A DNA stretch of 36,873 nucleotides from Deltaproteobacteria bacterium (GTDB lineage: Bacteria > Myxococcota > Myxococcia > Myxococcales > 40CM-4-68-19), in the NCBI GenBank assembly GCA_005879535.1, contig VBKI01000073.1:1-36873 (forward strand), read 5' to 3'. Both the position numbers and the translations under genes were made by a program. The notes under the pieces were generated by a model. It was not told the DNA's origin. It did no database searches and worked only from the letters and a program-made list of their open reading frames with translations. Below are positions 8,497 to 16,437 of the stretch, in pieces; the stretch's first letter is position 1; each line of letters opens with the position of its first letter.

Positions 8497-9552
8497 CTAC
8501 GCCGTGTGAAGGGAAGCCGTGCAGACGCGGCAGACGTCGCGCCAGGCGGGGTTCTGCTGCTTGCAGCGCGGGCACTTCGTCTCGATCCGGTCGCGGATCC
8601 AGGGGGTGAGCCCCCGCGGCATGAAGAGCAACACCAGGAGCACCACCACGGCGAAGATGAGCAGCCGCAGCTCGCCGAAGGCGCTGAAGCTGCCCAGCCA
8701 CTCGGTCAGCGGGTAGAGCACGAACACCGCGGTGACCGGGCCGTAGATGGTGGCGAGCCCTCCGAACACCCCCCAGATCACCACCTGGAAGGAGAGCGCG
8801 GTTTCGAGCGTCGAGGGGCCGGCGCCGCGCATGAAATGGGCGTAGAGCGCGCCGGTGATTCCGGCCGCGGCCGCCGAGATGCCGAACACGGCGAGCTTGT
8901 ACTGCGTCGTGTCGATCCCGGAGGCTCGCGCCGCCAGCTCGTCGTCGCGGATGGCGTGCAGGATCAGCCCCATCCTGGAGTCGGCCAAGGCCCAGATGCC
9001 GAACACGACCCCAAGCATGGCAACGGCGGCGACGTAGTAGTTGCCGACGCGCGAAGTGGCGAGCGGCTGCAGGCCCGTGATCCCCAGCTCGCCGCCCGAG
9101 AAGTCAGGAAAGGCGAAGAGCACCCCGATGAGGATGAGTGGAAACGCGAGGGTCGCGAGCGACAGGTACGAGCCGCGCAACCGCAGGCAGAGATAGCCCA
9201 CGCAAAGTCCGATCGCGGTAGCGATGAGCGCTCCGGTGCCGACAGCGACGACGGGCGAGAAGCCAAGGCGCAGCGAGAGCAACGCGCTCGAGTAGGCTCC
9301 CGCGCCGAAGAAGAGCGCGTGGCCGAAGTTGACCTGCCCGGCATATCCCGCCAGGAGATCCCAGCTGGCGGCGAAGGCGGCGAAGATGCAGGTCATCGCA
9401 GCCACCCGCAGCACGTACGGATCCGGGAGCACGAGCGGGAGCACGACGACCGCAACCACCCAGATCGCGGCGAGCGTGCGCGAGGGCAACACCAGGACCT
9501 CGCCGCGCAGCTGCGCCCAGGCGCGGCGGACGAGGAAGGTCGGCGCCGTCAG
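8497..9552 (-). CDS. livM: Liv-type permease (LivM-like) with C-terminal zinc-ribbon-like tail
   Basis: A permease of about 351 residues with many hydrophobic helices and the family motif SWDLLAGYAGQVNFGHALFFG. The permease domain ends around FMPRGLTPWIRD. It is followed by an unusual tail with Cys 327, 330, 341 and 344 (CPRC-x10-CRVC), the spacing of a small zinc ribbon. The start is uncertain: a CTG at 9552 overlaps the livH stop (CTGA) behind GAGGAGGAG, which is the best ribosome site, and no ATG, GTG or TTG lies in the next 15 codons. A start further upstream would overlap livH heavily and encode non-permease sequence. Confidence 0.88.
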   Translation of the reverse strand: MTAPTFLVRRAWAQLRGEVLVLPSRTLAAIWVVAVVVLPLVLPDPYVLRVAAMTCIFAAFAASWDLLAGYAGQVNFGHALFFGAGAYSSALLSLRLGFSPVVAVGTGALIATAIGLCVGYLCLRLRGSYLSLATLAFPLILIGVLFAFPDFSGGELGITGLQPLATSRVGNYYVAAVAMLGVVFGIWALADSRMGLILHAIRDDELAARASGIDTTQYKLAVFGISAAAAGITGALYAHFMRGAGPSTLETALSFQVVIWGVFGGLATIYGPVTAVFVLYPLTEWLGSFSAFGELRLLIFAVVVLLVLLFMPRGLTPWIRDRIETKCPRCKQQNPAWRDVCRVCTASLHTA

Positions 9553-10418
9553 CGCTCCTCCTCGAAGGCCACGCCGAAGAGCCCTTCGGGACGGACGAGG
9601 AGGACGATGACCATGATCGACAGCGCCACCGCGCCCTTGAGGAAGGCCCCCTGCGGCAGGACGAAGACCGTGATGGCTTCGACGTAACCAATCACCAGGG
9701 CGCCGATGACGCTGCCGTGGATGCTGCCGAGGCCGCCGAGCACGACGATGGAGAGCACGGTGACGAGCGGCGCGAGCCACATGAACGGGTCGACCACGAA
9801 CACCGGCGCCACCGACACTCCCGCCACCGCGGCCAGCGCAACCGAGATGGCGACGGTCGCCATGGCGACACGGTTGACGTCCATGCCCATGAGATTCGCG
9901 ACCTCGAGGTCGTTGGCGGTGGCACGGATGGCGAGCCCGAGGCGTGTGCGATAGAGCAGGAACCAGATTGAGGCGAGCATCGCGCCGGCGACGATCAGGA
10001 TCAGCAGCCGCTGCCAGGGGATGGCGATGCCGGCCACGTTCACGATGCCCCCGATCGCCGAGGGAATTCCCAGATAGTTGCCCCCGAAGAGGCGCAGCAT
10101 CGTCTCCTGGAAGATGAGCGCCAGCGCGATGGTGGAGATGAGCACCGCCGCCTCGTGCTGGCGGATTGGCTCGATCACCAGCCGATAGCAGACGAGCGAG
10201 AGCAGCGTGACCGAGACGACCGCTGCGACGCCCGAGAGGAGCATACCCAGCCCGAAGCCCACCAGCAGCGCGTAGAGGCAGTACGCCGCCAGCATGTAGA
10301 AGGCGGTGTGGGCGATGTTGACGATGCGCGCCACGCCGAACACGAGCGAGAAGCCGATGGCCAGGAGCGCGTAGGCGCTGCCGTTCACCAGGCCGGTGAC
10401 GAGGATGTCCTGGAACAT
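9549..10418 (-). CDS. livH: Branched-chain amino-acid-type ABC permease (LivH-like)
   Basis: This 289-residue inner-membrane permease starts MFQDILVTGLVNGSAYALLA and carries the LivH hallmarks GFSLVFGVARIVNIAHTAFYMLAAY and VLGGLGSIHGSVIGALVIG. About eight hydrophobic helices can be counted. It pairs with LivM to form the channel driven by LivG and LivF. It lies 7 bases downstream of livK and overlaps livM by four bases, so livK-livH-livM is one leftward operon. Confidence 0.94.
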   Translation of the reverse strand: MFQDILVTGLVNGSAYALLAIGFSLVFGVARIVNIAHTAFYMLAAYCLYALLVGFGLGMLLSGVAAVVSVTLLSLVCYRLVIEPIRQHEAAVLISTIALALIFQETMLRLFGGNYLGIPSAIGGIVNVAGIAIPWQRLLILIVAGAMLASIWFLLYRTRLGLAIRATANDLEVANLMGMDVNRVAMATVAISVALAAVAGVSVAPVFVVDPFMWLAPLVTVLSIVVLGGLGSIHGSVIGALVIGYVEAITVFVLPQGAFLKGAVALSIMVIVLLVRPEGLFGVAFEEER

Positions 10419-10425
10419 CCGCCGG

Positions 10426-11652
10426 TCAGCTCTCGCCCGGGAGCCCGAACTTCTTCATCCCCTTCACTTCGGGCGGCCAGAAGGGGACCTTCTTCCCGTT
10501 CTGCCATTGCACGGCGATGCCCGTGTACTTGCCGAGGCCCCAGACCGGATCGTGCGACTTGTCGAATTCAAGGAAGGCGCCGGTGCCGACAGTCTGCGTC
10601 TGCTCGAGGATCGGGACGAGCTTGTCGGCGTTGGTGGTGCCCGCTTTCTCGATGGCGGTCTTGAGCAGGTCGATGGCGTCGTAGGTGCCGGCGTTGTAGG
10701 TGGGCGACTTGTGGAAGCGCTCCTTGAACGCCTTGACGAAGGGGATCATCTTCGGCGTCATCTCCACCTCTGCGTAGGTGTCGAGCGTCGCCACGAAGTT
10801 GCCCTTGCCGGCGGTGGCGTCCCAGAAGCCGTCCTTCTGCGCCTCGACGTTGATGCCGAACGCCACCGCGCGCATCTTGCGCTCGCCCATCTGCCGGCCC
10901 ACCACGATCCCGACCGGCCCGGAGAGTGCGGTGAACACCATGTCGGCGCCGGCCCGATCGATGGCCGCCAGCTCGGCGGTCACGTCGGTGGCGACCGGCG
11001 ACGGCTGCCAGAGGCCCACCACCTCCATTTTCATCTTGGGAAGGTTGGCTTGCGCCGCCTTCACGATCGCCTCGGTCCAAATCACTTTCTCGGCGAGGAT
11101 GGCGACCTTGGGCGTCTCCTTCTTCAGATCCGCGCGGATCTGCCCGGCGATCGTGCCGAGGACCGCGAAGAGCGTCTTGCCCAGACCCGGGGAGTTGAGT
11201 GGCGCGACGCGGAACCAGTACTTGTACCGGTCGTAGTTCTTCTCCACGTTGGCGCCCAGCTTGGCGTCGGCGGCACCGCAACCGAGGAAGATCTTCTTGT
11301 TGTCCATCGCCACTTCCTGCATCGCGAGCACCGCCTCGGAGCGGAACCCGCCGATGACGAAGTCGGCCTTCTCGCGGGTGATCGCGCGCTCCATGGCGTT
11401 GGTGGCGTCGGAGACGGACTGGATCTCGTTGGTGTCCACGCGCACCAGCTCGACCTTCAACTTCTTGCCGCCGACGGCGATGCCGCCCTGTTTGTTGACT
11501 TCGTCGCGAGCCATCTCGGCGCCCGCCCACGCGTTCTCTCCCTGGGCGAAGGCCATCGGTCCGACGATGGCGATCTTGATGTTGTCCTGCGCGAGAGCGG
11601 CGGGCGCGATGGCGAGAACGGCGGCCGCGGCGACGATGAGCGGGCGAGGCAT
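10426..11652 (-). CDS. livK: Periplasmic substrate-binding protein of Liv-type transporter
   Basis: This 408-residue type-I periplasmic binding protein starts at 11652 with a clean signal peptide (MPRPLIVAAAAVLAIAPAALA, cleavage before QDNIKIA). The mature domain has the family opening IKIAIVGPMAFAQGENAW and the later QTQTVGTGAFLEFDKSHDP. Choosing the upstream in-frame GTG would add 32 residues before the signal and is unlikely. It is the first gene of the livK-livH-livM operon and probably the most abundant product. Its ligand sets the transporter's substrate; the adjacent acyl-CoA ligases point to a carboxylic acid (inference). Confidence 0.92.
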   Translation of the reverse strand: MPRPLIVAAAAVLAIAPAALAQDNIKIAIVGPMAFAQGENAWAGAEMARDEVNKQGGIAVGGKKLKVELVRVDTNEIQSVSDATNAMERAITREKADFVIGGFRSEAVLAMQEVAMDNKKIFLGCGAADAKLGANVEKNYDRYKYWFRVAPLNSPGLGKTLFAVLGTIAGQIRADLKKETPKVAILAEKVIWTEAIVKAAQANLPKMKMEVVGLWQPSPVATDVTAELAAIDRAGADMVFTALSGPVGIVVGRQMGERKMRAVAFGINVEAQKDGFWDATAGKGNFVATLDTYAEVEMTPKMIPFVKAFKERFHKSPTYNAGTYDAIDLLKTAIEKAGTTNADKLVPILEQTQTVGTGAFLEFDKSHDPVWGLGKYTGIAVQWQNGKKVPFWPPEVKGMKKFGLPGES

Positions 11653-11738
11653 GGGACCCCCGAAGGTAGGAAGAAACCGAGGCGGCGAAGGGATATTCTG
11701 ACAGCGCTCCGGCGCACAGTCGAGCCCCTGCGGCCGTC

Positions 11739-11757
11739 CGTTCCGCACATCGGAACG
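11739..11757. promoter_or_regulatory. Perfect dyad, candidate operator
   Basis: CGTTCCG-CACAT-CGGAACG is a perfect inverted repeat with 7-base arms and a 5-base centre. It lies in the divergent region between livK and the molybdopterin oxidoreductase, 23 bases before the latter's ATG. The position and symmetry fit a repressor operator or a short mRNA hairpin. No regulator gene is adjacent, so its owner is unknown. Confidence 0.4.
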
Positions 11758-11780
11758 CTGCCGTGCTAGAAGGCCCGCTG

Positions 11781-13892
11781 ATGGCGAAGCGGCTCCACAC
11801 CTGCATGCTCTGCGAGGCGGTCTGCGGGCTCGCGGTGGAGATGGAAGGTGCCTCGATCCAGAGCGTGCGCGGCGACCCGGACGACCCCTTCAGCCGCGGG
11901 CACATCTGCCCCAAAGCGGCCGCGATCGTCGATGTCCAGGACGATCCCGATCGCATTCGCGAGCCGCAGCGGCGCGAAGGCACACGCTGGCAACCGGTCT
12001 CGTGGGAAGCGGCTCTCGACGAGGCCGGCGATCGCCTCGCGCAGGTGCAGCGCAAGCACGGCCGCAACGCCGTCGGCGTGTACATCGGGAACCCGAGCGT
12101 CCATTCCTACGCCGCGTTACTGGGAATTCCGCTCTTTTCGCGCGCCCTGGGATCGCGGGCCCGCTTCTCGGCGACCTCCGTCGACCAGCTGCCGCAGATG
12201 CTGGCCGCGCTGGAGATGTTCGGGCACCAGCTGATGCTGCCCGTCCCCGACGTCGATCGGACCGGCTTCTTCCTCATGCTGGGCGCGAATCCGCTCGCCT
12301 CCAACGGAAGCTTGATGACCGCCGGCGGGATCTCGCGCCGGCTCGATGAGCTGCGCCGGCGAGGAGGCCGGCTGGTGGTCGTCGATCCCCGGCGCACGGA
12401 AACGGCCGCCATCGCCGACCAGCACTTGCCCATCCGTCCGGGGACCGATGCGCTCCTGCTTCTCGCGATGATCCAGGTCATCTTCGAGGAGAAACGCGAT
12501 CGCCCGCTGCCTTCCGCCGACGGCCTGCAGCAGTTGCGCGAAGCCGTAGCCGGTTTTCCCCCGGAACGAGTGGCGGAGCGCACGGGCATCCCGGCCCCAG
12601 TCATTCGCGACCTGGCGCGCGCCTTTGCTTCCGCGCCGGCCGCCGTGGCCTATGGCCGCGTCGGGACCAGCACGCAGGAGTTCGGGGCGCTCGCCTCCTG
12701 GCTGGTGATCGCGCTGAACGCGGTGACCGGCAATCTGGACCGCGAAGGCGGCTTCATGTTCACCACGCCGGCAGCCGACGTCGTCGGTCTCTCTGCGCGG
12801 ATAGGCGATCGCGGGCACTTCGGCTTGTGGAGGAGTCGCGTGCGCGGGCTACCCGAGTTCGGCGGCGAATTGCCCGCAGCGACGATGGCCGAGGAGATGG
12901 AGACGGAGGGCGAGGGCCGCATCCGGGCGCTCGTCACCTTCGCCGGCAACCCCGTGTTGTCGACTCCCAACGGCGCACGGCTGGATCGCGCGTTGTCGGG
13001 GCTCGAGTTCATGGTCTCGATCGACGTGTATCGAAACGAGACCACCCGGCATGCGAACCTCATCCTCCCTACCAGCTTCGGATTCGAGCGCGACCACTTC
13101 GATCTCATCTTCTATGCGCTCGCCGTCCGGAACGCAGCGCGCTACGTCAAGGCCCTGGTGGCGCCTCCCCCCGGCGTTCGCGGCGACTTCGAGGTGCTGC
13201 TCGATCTGGCCCTGAGCATCCGCCGGCACGGCGGAGGCCGCCCGGGCCGCGCGCGCGGTGCGGTGCTGCGGGCCATGCGCCTGCTCGGGGAGCGCAGGGT
13301 GCTCGACCTGCTGCTTCGCTTCGGCCCGCACAAGCTGTCGCTCCGCAAGCTCGAAGCCAGCCCCCACGGCATCGATCTCGGGCCGCTGCAGCCGCAGCTT
13401 TCCGCGCGGCTGGGGGCGAACGGGAAGCGGTTGCAGCTCGCGCCCGCCATCTTCCTGCGCGATCTGGCGCGGCTCGAAGCGAGCCTCAGGCGAGGCTCGA
13501 ACGGCCTGGTCCTGATCGGCCGCCGTGCGCTGCGCAGCAACAACTCCTGGATGCACAACAGCCTGCGCCTTGTGAAAGGGCCGCCGGGCTGCCTGCTGCT
13601 CATCCATCCGGAGGATGCGGCGGCGCGCGGGTTGAAAGCTGGGGACCGCGCGCGGATCTCGTCGCGTGCCGGCAGCGTGGAAGTCGCGGTCAGCGTCACC
13701 GCGGACGTCTCGCCCGGCGTGGTGAGCCTGCCCCATGGGTGGGGACACTCCCGCGCAGGTACCGCGCTCTCCATCGCCGGCCAGCATGCCGGTGCAAGCC
13801 TGAACGATCTGACCGACGAGCAATCGGTGGACGGGCTCTGCGGCAACGCTGCTTTCAGCGGCATTCCCGTCGACGTGCATTCGGCCGGATGA
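11781..13892 (+). CDS. Molybdopterin-dependent oxidoreductase, stand-alone catalytic subunit
   Basis: A 703-residue member of the DMSO-reductase/formate-dehydrogenase superfamily. The N-terminus holds a 4Fe-4S site (CMLCEAVC...GHICPKA). Molybdopterin-binding parts follow: GVYIGNP, LGANPLASNGS, VVVDPRRTETA, GNLDREGGFMF, FAGNPVLSTPNG, and a C-terminal MopB-type domain (HPEDAAARGLKAGDRARISSRAGSVEVAVSV...HGWGH). Near the usual metal-ligand position the sequence reads ATSVDQLPQM, suggesting Ser rather than Cys or Sec. The ATG at 11781 has AGAAGG upstream; an in-frame GTG at 11763 is the alternative. No electron-transfer or membrane partner is encoded nearby and there is no signal peptide, so it is probably cytoplasmic. 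The substrate is unknown. Confidence 0.9.
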   Translation: MAKRLHTCMLCEAVCGLAVEMEGASIQSVRGDPDDPFSRGHICPKAAAIVDVQDDPDRIREPQRREGTRWQPVSWEAALDEAGDRLAQVQRKHGRNAVGVYIGNPSVHSYAALLGIPLFSRALGSRARFSATSVDQLPQMLAALEMFGHQLMLPVPDVDRTGFFLMLGANPLASNGSLMTAGGISRRLDELRRRGGRLVVVDPRRTETAAIADQHLPIRPGTDALLLLAMIQVIFEEKRDRPLPSADGLQQLREAVAGFPPERVAERTGIPAPVIRDLARAFASAPAAVAYGRVGTSTQEFGALASWLVIALNAVTGNLDREGGFMFTTPAADVVGLSARIGDRGHFGLWRSRVRGLPEFGGELPAATMAEEMETEGEGRIRALVTFAGNPVLSTPNGARLDRALSGLEFMVSIDVYRNETTRHANLILPTSFGFERDHFDLIFYALAVRNAARYVKALVAPPPGVRGDFEVLLDLALSIRRHGGGRPGRARGAVLRAMRLLGERRVLDLLLRFGPHKLSLRKLEASPHGIDLGPLQPQLSARLGANGKRLQLAPAIFLRDLARLEASLRRGSNGLVLIGRRALRSNNSWMHNSLRLVKGPPGCLLLIHPEDAAARGLKAGDRARISSRAGSVEVAVSVTADVSPGVVSLPHGWGHSRAGTALSIAGQHAGASLNDLTDEQSVDGLCGNAAFSGIPVDVHSAG

Positions 13893-13905
13893 GCACCGGC
13901 GCCCA

Positions 13906-13924
13906 CTGCCGGATCTTCCGGCAG
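13906..13924. terminator. Terminator-like hairpin after the molybdopterin gene
   Basis: CTGCCGGA-TCT-TCCGGCAG is a perfect 8-bp stem with a 3-base loop, 13 bases after the stop of the molybdopterin oxidoreductase. No T-run follows, so if it terminates transcription it does so as a weak or L-shaped terminator. The next gene begins at 14059. Confidence 0.5.
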
Positions 13925-14058
13925 GGGCGTCGGGGTTGTCGTCATGTAGAGGTGCTGGTCGTTCCGCGTCACCCGCACCGACGAACCCGAGCAGCTGCGC
14001 TTCGTCATCGGCCGGGCCGCCTGAATGGTTCGGCACGGCGCCTGCAGCGCTCGCCATC

Positions 14059-15025
14059 ATGGGCAAGCAGGACAAAGGGATCGTACGGCAGGCCGCCGAG
14101 CACGTCTTCGACCTCTTCCGGACGGCGAGCGCCGGCAATGCGCTGCTGTTCCACTGCTTCAAGCGCAGCCGGCACGTCGTCGCCGCCTGCAAGGAGATCG
14201 CGAAGGAGTCGCGGCTGGACGACGGCGACACCCGCATCGTCCTCCTCGCAGCCTGGTTCCACGACGCCGCATATGGTCGTGGCCGACGGCGATCGGAAGA
14301 AGAGCGTCGAGCTGGCGCGCGCCTTCCTCACCGACCGCAGCCAGCCGCAGGAACTGATCGACTCCGTCGCCGCTTGCATCGAGTTGGCCCAGGCGCCCGC
14401 GCAGGACCAGCCCCTGCACGAGGTCCTGCACGATGCGCTGCTCTCGCCGGTGGCGGACAAGGACTTCATCCGCCAGGCGGACCTCTTCCGGCTGGAGCAG
14501 GAGCGCAGGACGGGGAAGCGGTTCACCGACGTGTAATGGACCCAGCAGTGCATCGGGTTCGTCGAGCACCACCGCTACCGGACCCGCCGCGCGCAGATCG
14601 AGTACGACCAGCGCCGCGAGGGGAATCTGATGAAGCTGTACAAGCTCCTCCGCAAGCAGCAGGAGGAGGCGGCGGCGCAGAAGGCCGACGAAGCGAAGGT
14701 CGCCAAGGGCGCCGGCAAGACGGTGGAGAGCGTCTTCTACTTCCTCACCAAGATGACCGTGCAGCTGATGGTGCTCGCAGACCGCCGCACCTCGACGATG
14801 ATCCACGTGAACGCAATCATGATCTCCGCCGTGGTCGCGCTGCTCCTGCGGAAGATCGAGGACCAGCGCTACCTGCTGGCGCCCACGCTGGTCCTGCTGG
14901 CCGTCAACCTGATCGTGATCTTCATCGCTATCTATTCGATGCGCCCGGCGATGAAGGGCTGCGGCGCTCCCCTGAACGTCCGCCGGTATTGCGTCGGGGT
15001 GGTCCGCACGCGCGCGCGAAATTGA
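14059..15025 (+). pseudogene. HD-domain plus PycTM-like membrane protein (Pycsar-effector-like), disrupted
   Basis: Two parts resemble proteins annotated as Pycsar system effectors: an HD phosphohydrolase domain (FHCFKRSRHVV, AAWFHDAAY with the HD pair near residue 69, later LHDALLSPVAD) and a PycTM-like pair of helices (DRRTSTMIHVNAIMISAVVA and LVLLAVNLIVIFIAIYSMRP). The frame is broken twice. An extra G at 14275-14276 shifts the frame just after DAAY, and an in-frame TAA at 14534-14536 follows GKRFTDV, after which family-like sequence (EHHRY...) continues in the same frame. The C-terminal region expected after the second helix is also missing; the last codons run antisense into the AraC-type gene. 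No nucleotide cyclase is adjacent. It is a decayed gene, or contains sequencing errors. Confidence 0.6.
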
Positions 15026-15927
15026 TGGCGCAGGTTGGCGGCGGTGCCCATCCCGGTGCGGTCCGCGATCGCCTCCACCGGCAGCAGCGTCGTCTCCAGC
15101 AACCGCTGCGCCGCGATCACGCGCTGGCCGATCAGCCAACGCGCCGGCGAGGTGCCGGTCTGCGCATGGAAGCGCCGGCAGAAGGTGCGCTCGCTCATTC
15201 CCGCGCGGCGCGCCAGGCGGCGCACGGAGATGGCTTCGCGGAGGTTCTGCAGCGCCCAGTCGAGCGCCGGCGCCAGCGGCGAGCCCGTCTCGGTCGGCGC
15301 GATCGGCTCGGGGACGAACTGCGCCTGACCGCCTTCGCGGTGCGGAGCGATCACCAGCCGCCGCGCCACCTCGTTGGCGATGGCCGCGCCGTAGTCCTTG
15401 CGCACGAGGTGCATGCACAGGTCGAGACCGGCGGCGCTCCCGGCAGAGGTCAAGAGCCGGCCTTCGTCGACGTAGAGCACGTCCGGCACGAGCTTCACGC
15501 GCGGAAACCGCTCGGCGAATGTCCGCGCGTAGCGCCAGTGGGTCGTCGCACGCAGCCCGTCCAAAAGCCCGGTGGCGGCGAGGACGAAGGCACCCGAGCA
15601 GATCGAGACCAGCCGTGCCCCGCGCCGGTACGCGCGCCGCAGCGCGGCCAGCACCGATGCGGGAATCGGCTCGTCGAGGTTGCGCCGCCACCCCGGGACG
15701 ACCACTGTCCCTGCGCCCTCGATCGCGCGCAGCCCGCGCTGAACCTGAAGCGTCACGCCGCCCTCGGCGCGCAACGCTCCGCGCTCGGCGGCGCAGACCT
15801 GGAAATCGTACCAGGGCACACCCAGCTCGGGCCGGCGCAGGGCGAAGACCTCGACGGCGATGGCGAACTCGAAGGTGCAGAGCCCGTCGTAGGCGAGAAC
15901 GGCGACGGATCGGTTCCGGGGCGGCAT
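14932..15927 (-). CDS. GlxA-type AraC-family transcriptional regulator
   Basis: This 331-residue protein has an N-terminal DJ-1/PfpI-like (amidase-fold) sensor domain (SVAVLAYDGLCTFEFAIAVEVFAL, LVSICSGAFVLAATGLLDG with the nucleophile-elbow Cys) and a C-terminal AraC double helix-turn-helix (ISVRRLARRAGMSERTFCRRFHAQTGTSPARWL, VEAIADRTGMGTAANLRHQFRARVRTTPTQYRRTF). The ATG at 15927 is the natural start. Its 3' end overlaps the disrupted HD-PycTM gene by about 94 bases. It is divergent from a rhodanese gene, and two operator-like dyads lie at and just upstream of its start, consistent with autoregulation. The inducer is unknown. Confidence 0.92.
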   Translation of the reverse strand: MPPRNRSVAVLAYDGLCTFEFAIAVEVFALRRPELGVPWYDFQVCAAERGALRAEGGVTLQVQRGLRAIEGAGTVVVPGWRRNLDEPIPASVLAALRRAYRRGARLVSICSGAFVLAATGLLDGLRATTHWRYARTFAERFPRVKLVPDVLYVDEGRLLTSAGSAAGLDLCMHLVRKDYGAAIANEVARRLVIAPHREGGQAQFVPEPIAPTETGSPLAPALDWALQNLREAISVRRLARRAGMSERTFCRRFHAQTGTSPARWLIGQRVIAAQRLLETTLLPVEAIADRTGMGTAANLRHQFRARVRTTPTQYRRTFRGAPQPFIAGRIE

Positions 15928-15962
15928 TGGCAGAGTATTGCCGAACCATGGCAGAACTGCCA
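15927..15962. promoter_or_regulatory. Paired dyads between GlxA-type regulator and rhodanese
   Basis: TGGCAG-AA-CTGCCA (15949-15962) is a perfect 6-base dyad. A second, looser dyad, GGCA-GAGTAT-TGCC (15929-15942), sits with its centre 20 bases away, about two helical turns. The second overlaps the region just before the regulator's start codon. The arrangement fits binding of a dimeric or paired regulator controlling both divergent genes. Confidence 0.45.
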
Positions 15963-16012
15963 GCGGCGCGCTCGTGCGGGGGACGGCAACTCGGCGGCTA
16001 CGGGAGGTCCAC

Positions 16013-16429
16013 ATGCCGACGCTGCCTTCGCGGTCTCCGGTCACCGAAATCCCGGCGCTGAGCTCCGCCGACGCCCTGCGCCACTTCAGCCGTCTTCTCG
16101 AGCTCGAAACGGACTGCTGGGACGTCCACGCCTCGCTCGAGAGCGGCGGTTTCGTGCTGCTCGACGTCCGCAGCGCCGAGCTCTTCCGGCGCGGCCACGC
16201 CCGGGGGGCGGTCAGTCTGCCGCACGCGCGCATCACTGCGCGCGCTCTCGAGCAGTACCCGCCCGAGACGCTGTTCGTCGTCTACTGCTCGGGTCCTCAC
16301 TGCAACGGCGCGGACCGGGCGGCGATCCGGCTCGCGACGCTGGGGCGGCCGGTGAAGAAGATGATCGGCGGCATGACTGGGTGGATCGGCGAGGGCTTCC
16401 CCCTCGCGGAGGGACCCGGCGGGGAGTGA
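16013..16429 (+). CDS. Rhodanese-like sulfurtransferase domain protein
   Basis: This 138-residue single rhodanese domain has FVLLDVRSAELFRRGHARGAVSLPH (the entry strand and CH2A region) and the active loop VVYCSGPHCNGADRAA, with the nucleophilic Cys after VVY, then MIGGMTGWIGEGFPL. It would carry persulfide sulfur or act as a thiol-redox module in the cytoplasm. The ATG at 16013 has an excellent GGGAGG site; an in-frame upstream ATG at 15938 lies within the regulatory region. It is divergent from the GlxA-type regulator, which probably controls it. Confidence 0.88.
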   Translation: MPTLPSRSPVTEIPALSSADALRHFSRLLELETDCWDVHASLESGGFVLLDVRSAELFRRGHARGAVSLPHARITARALEQYPPETLFVVYCSGPHCNGADRAAIRLATLGRPVKKMIGGMTGWIGEGFPLAEGPGGE

Positions 16430-16437
16430 CGGCACCT

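Noticed and set aside
10396-11769. Long open frame opposite livK
   Set aside because: Composition is Arg/Gly/His-rich shadow sequence, while livK has a signal peptide and family motifs.
13925-14033. Short plus-strand reading ending in RVTRTDEPEQLRFVIGRAA before 14033
   Set aside because: It could be the tail of a lost gene, but it is preceded by a TAG within about 25 codons and matches no family I can name.
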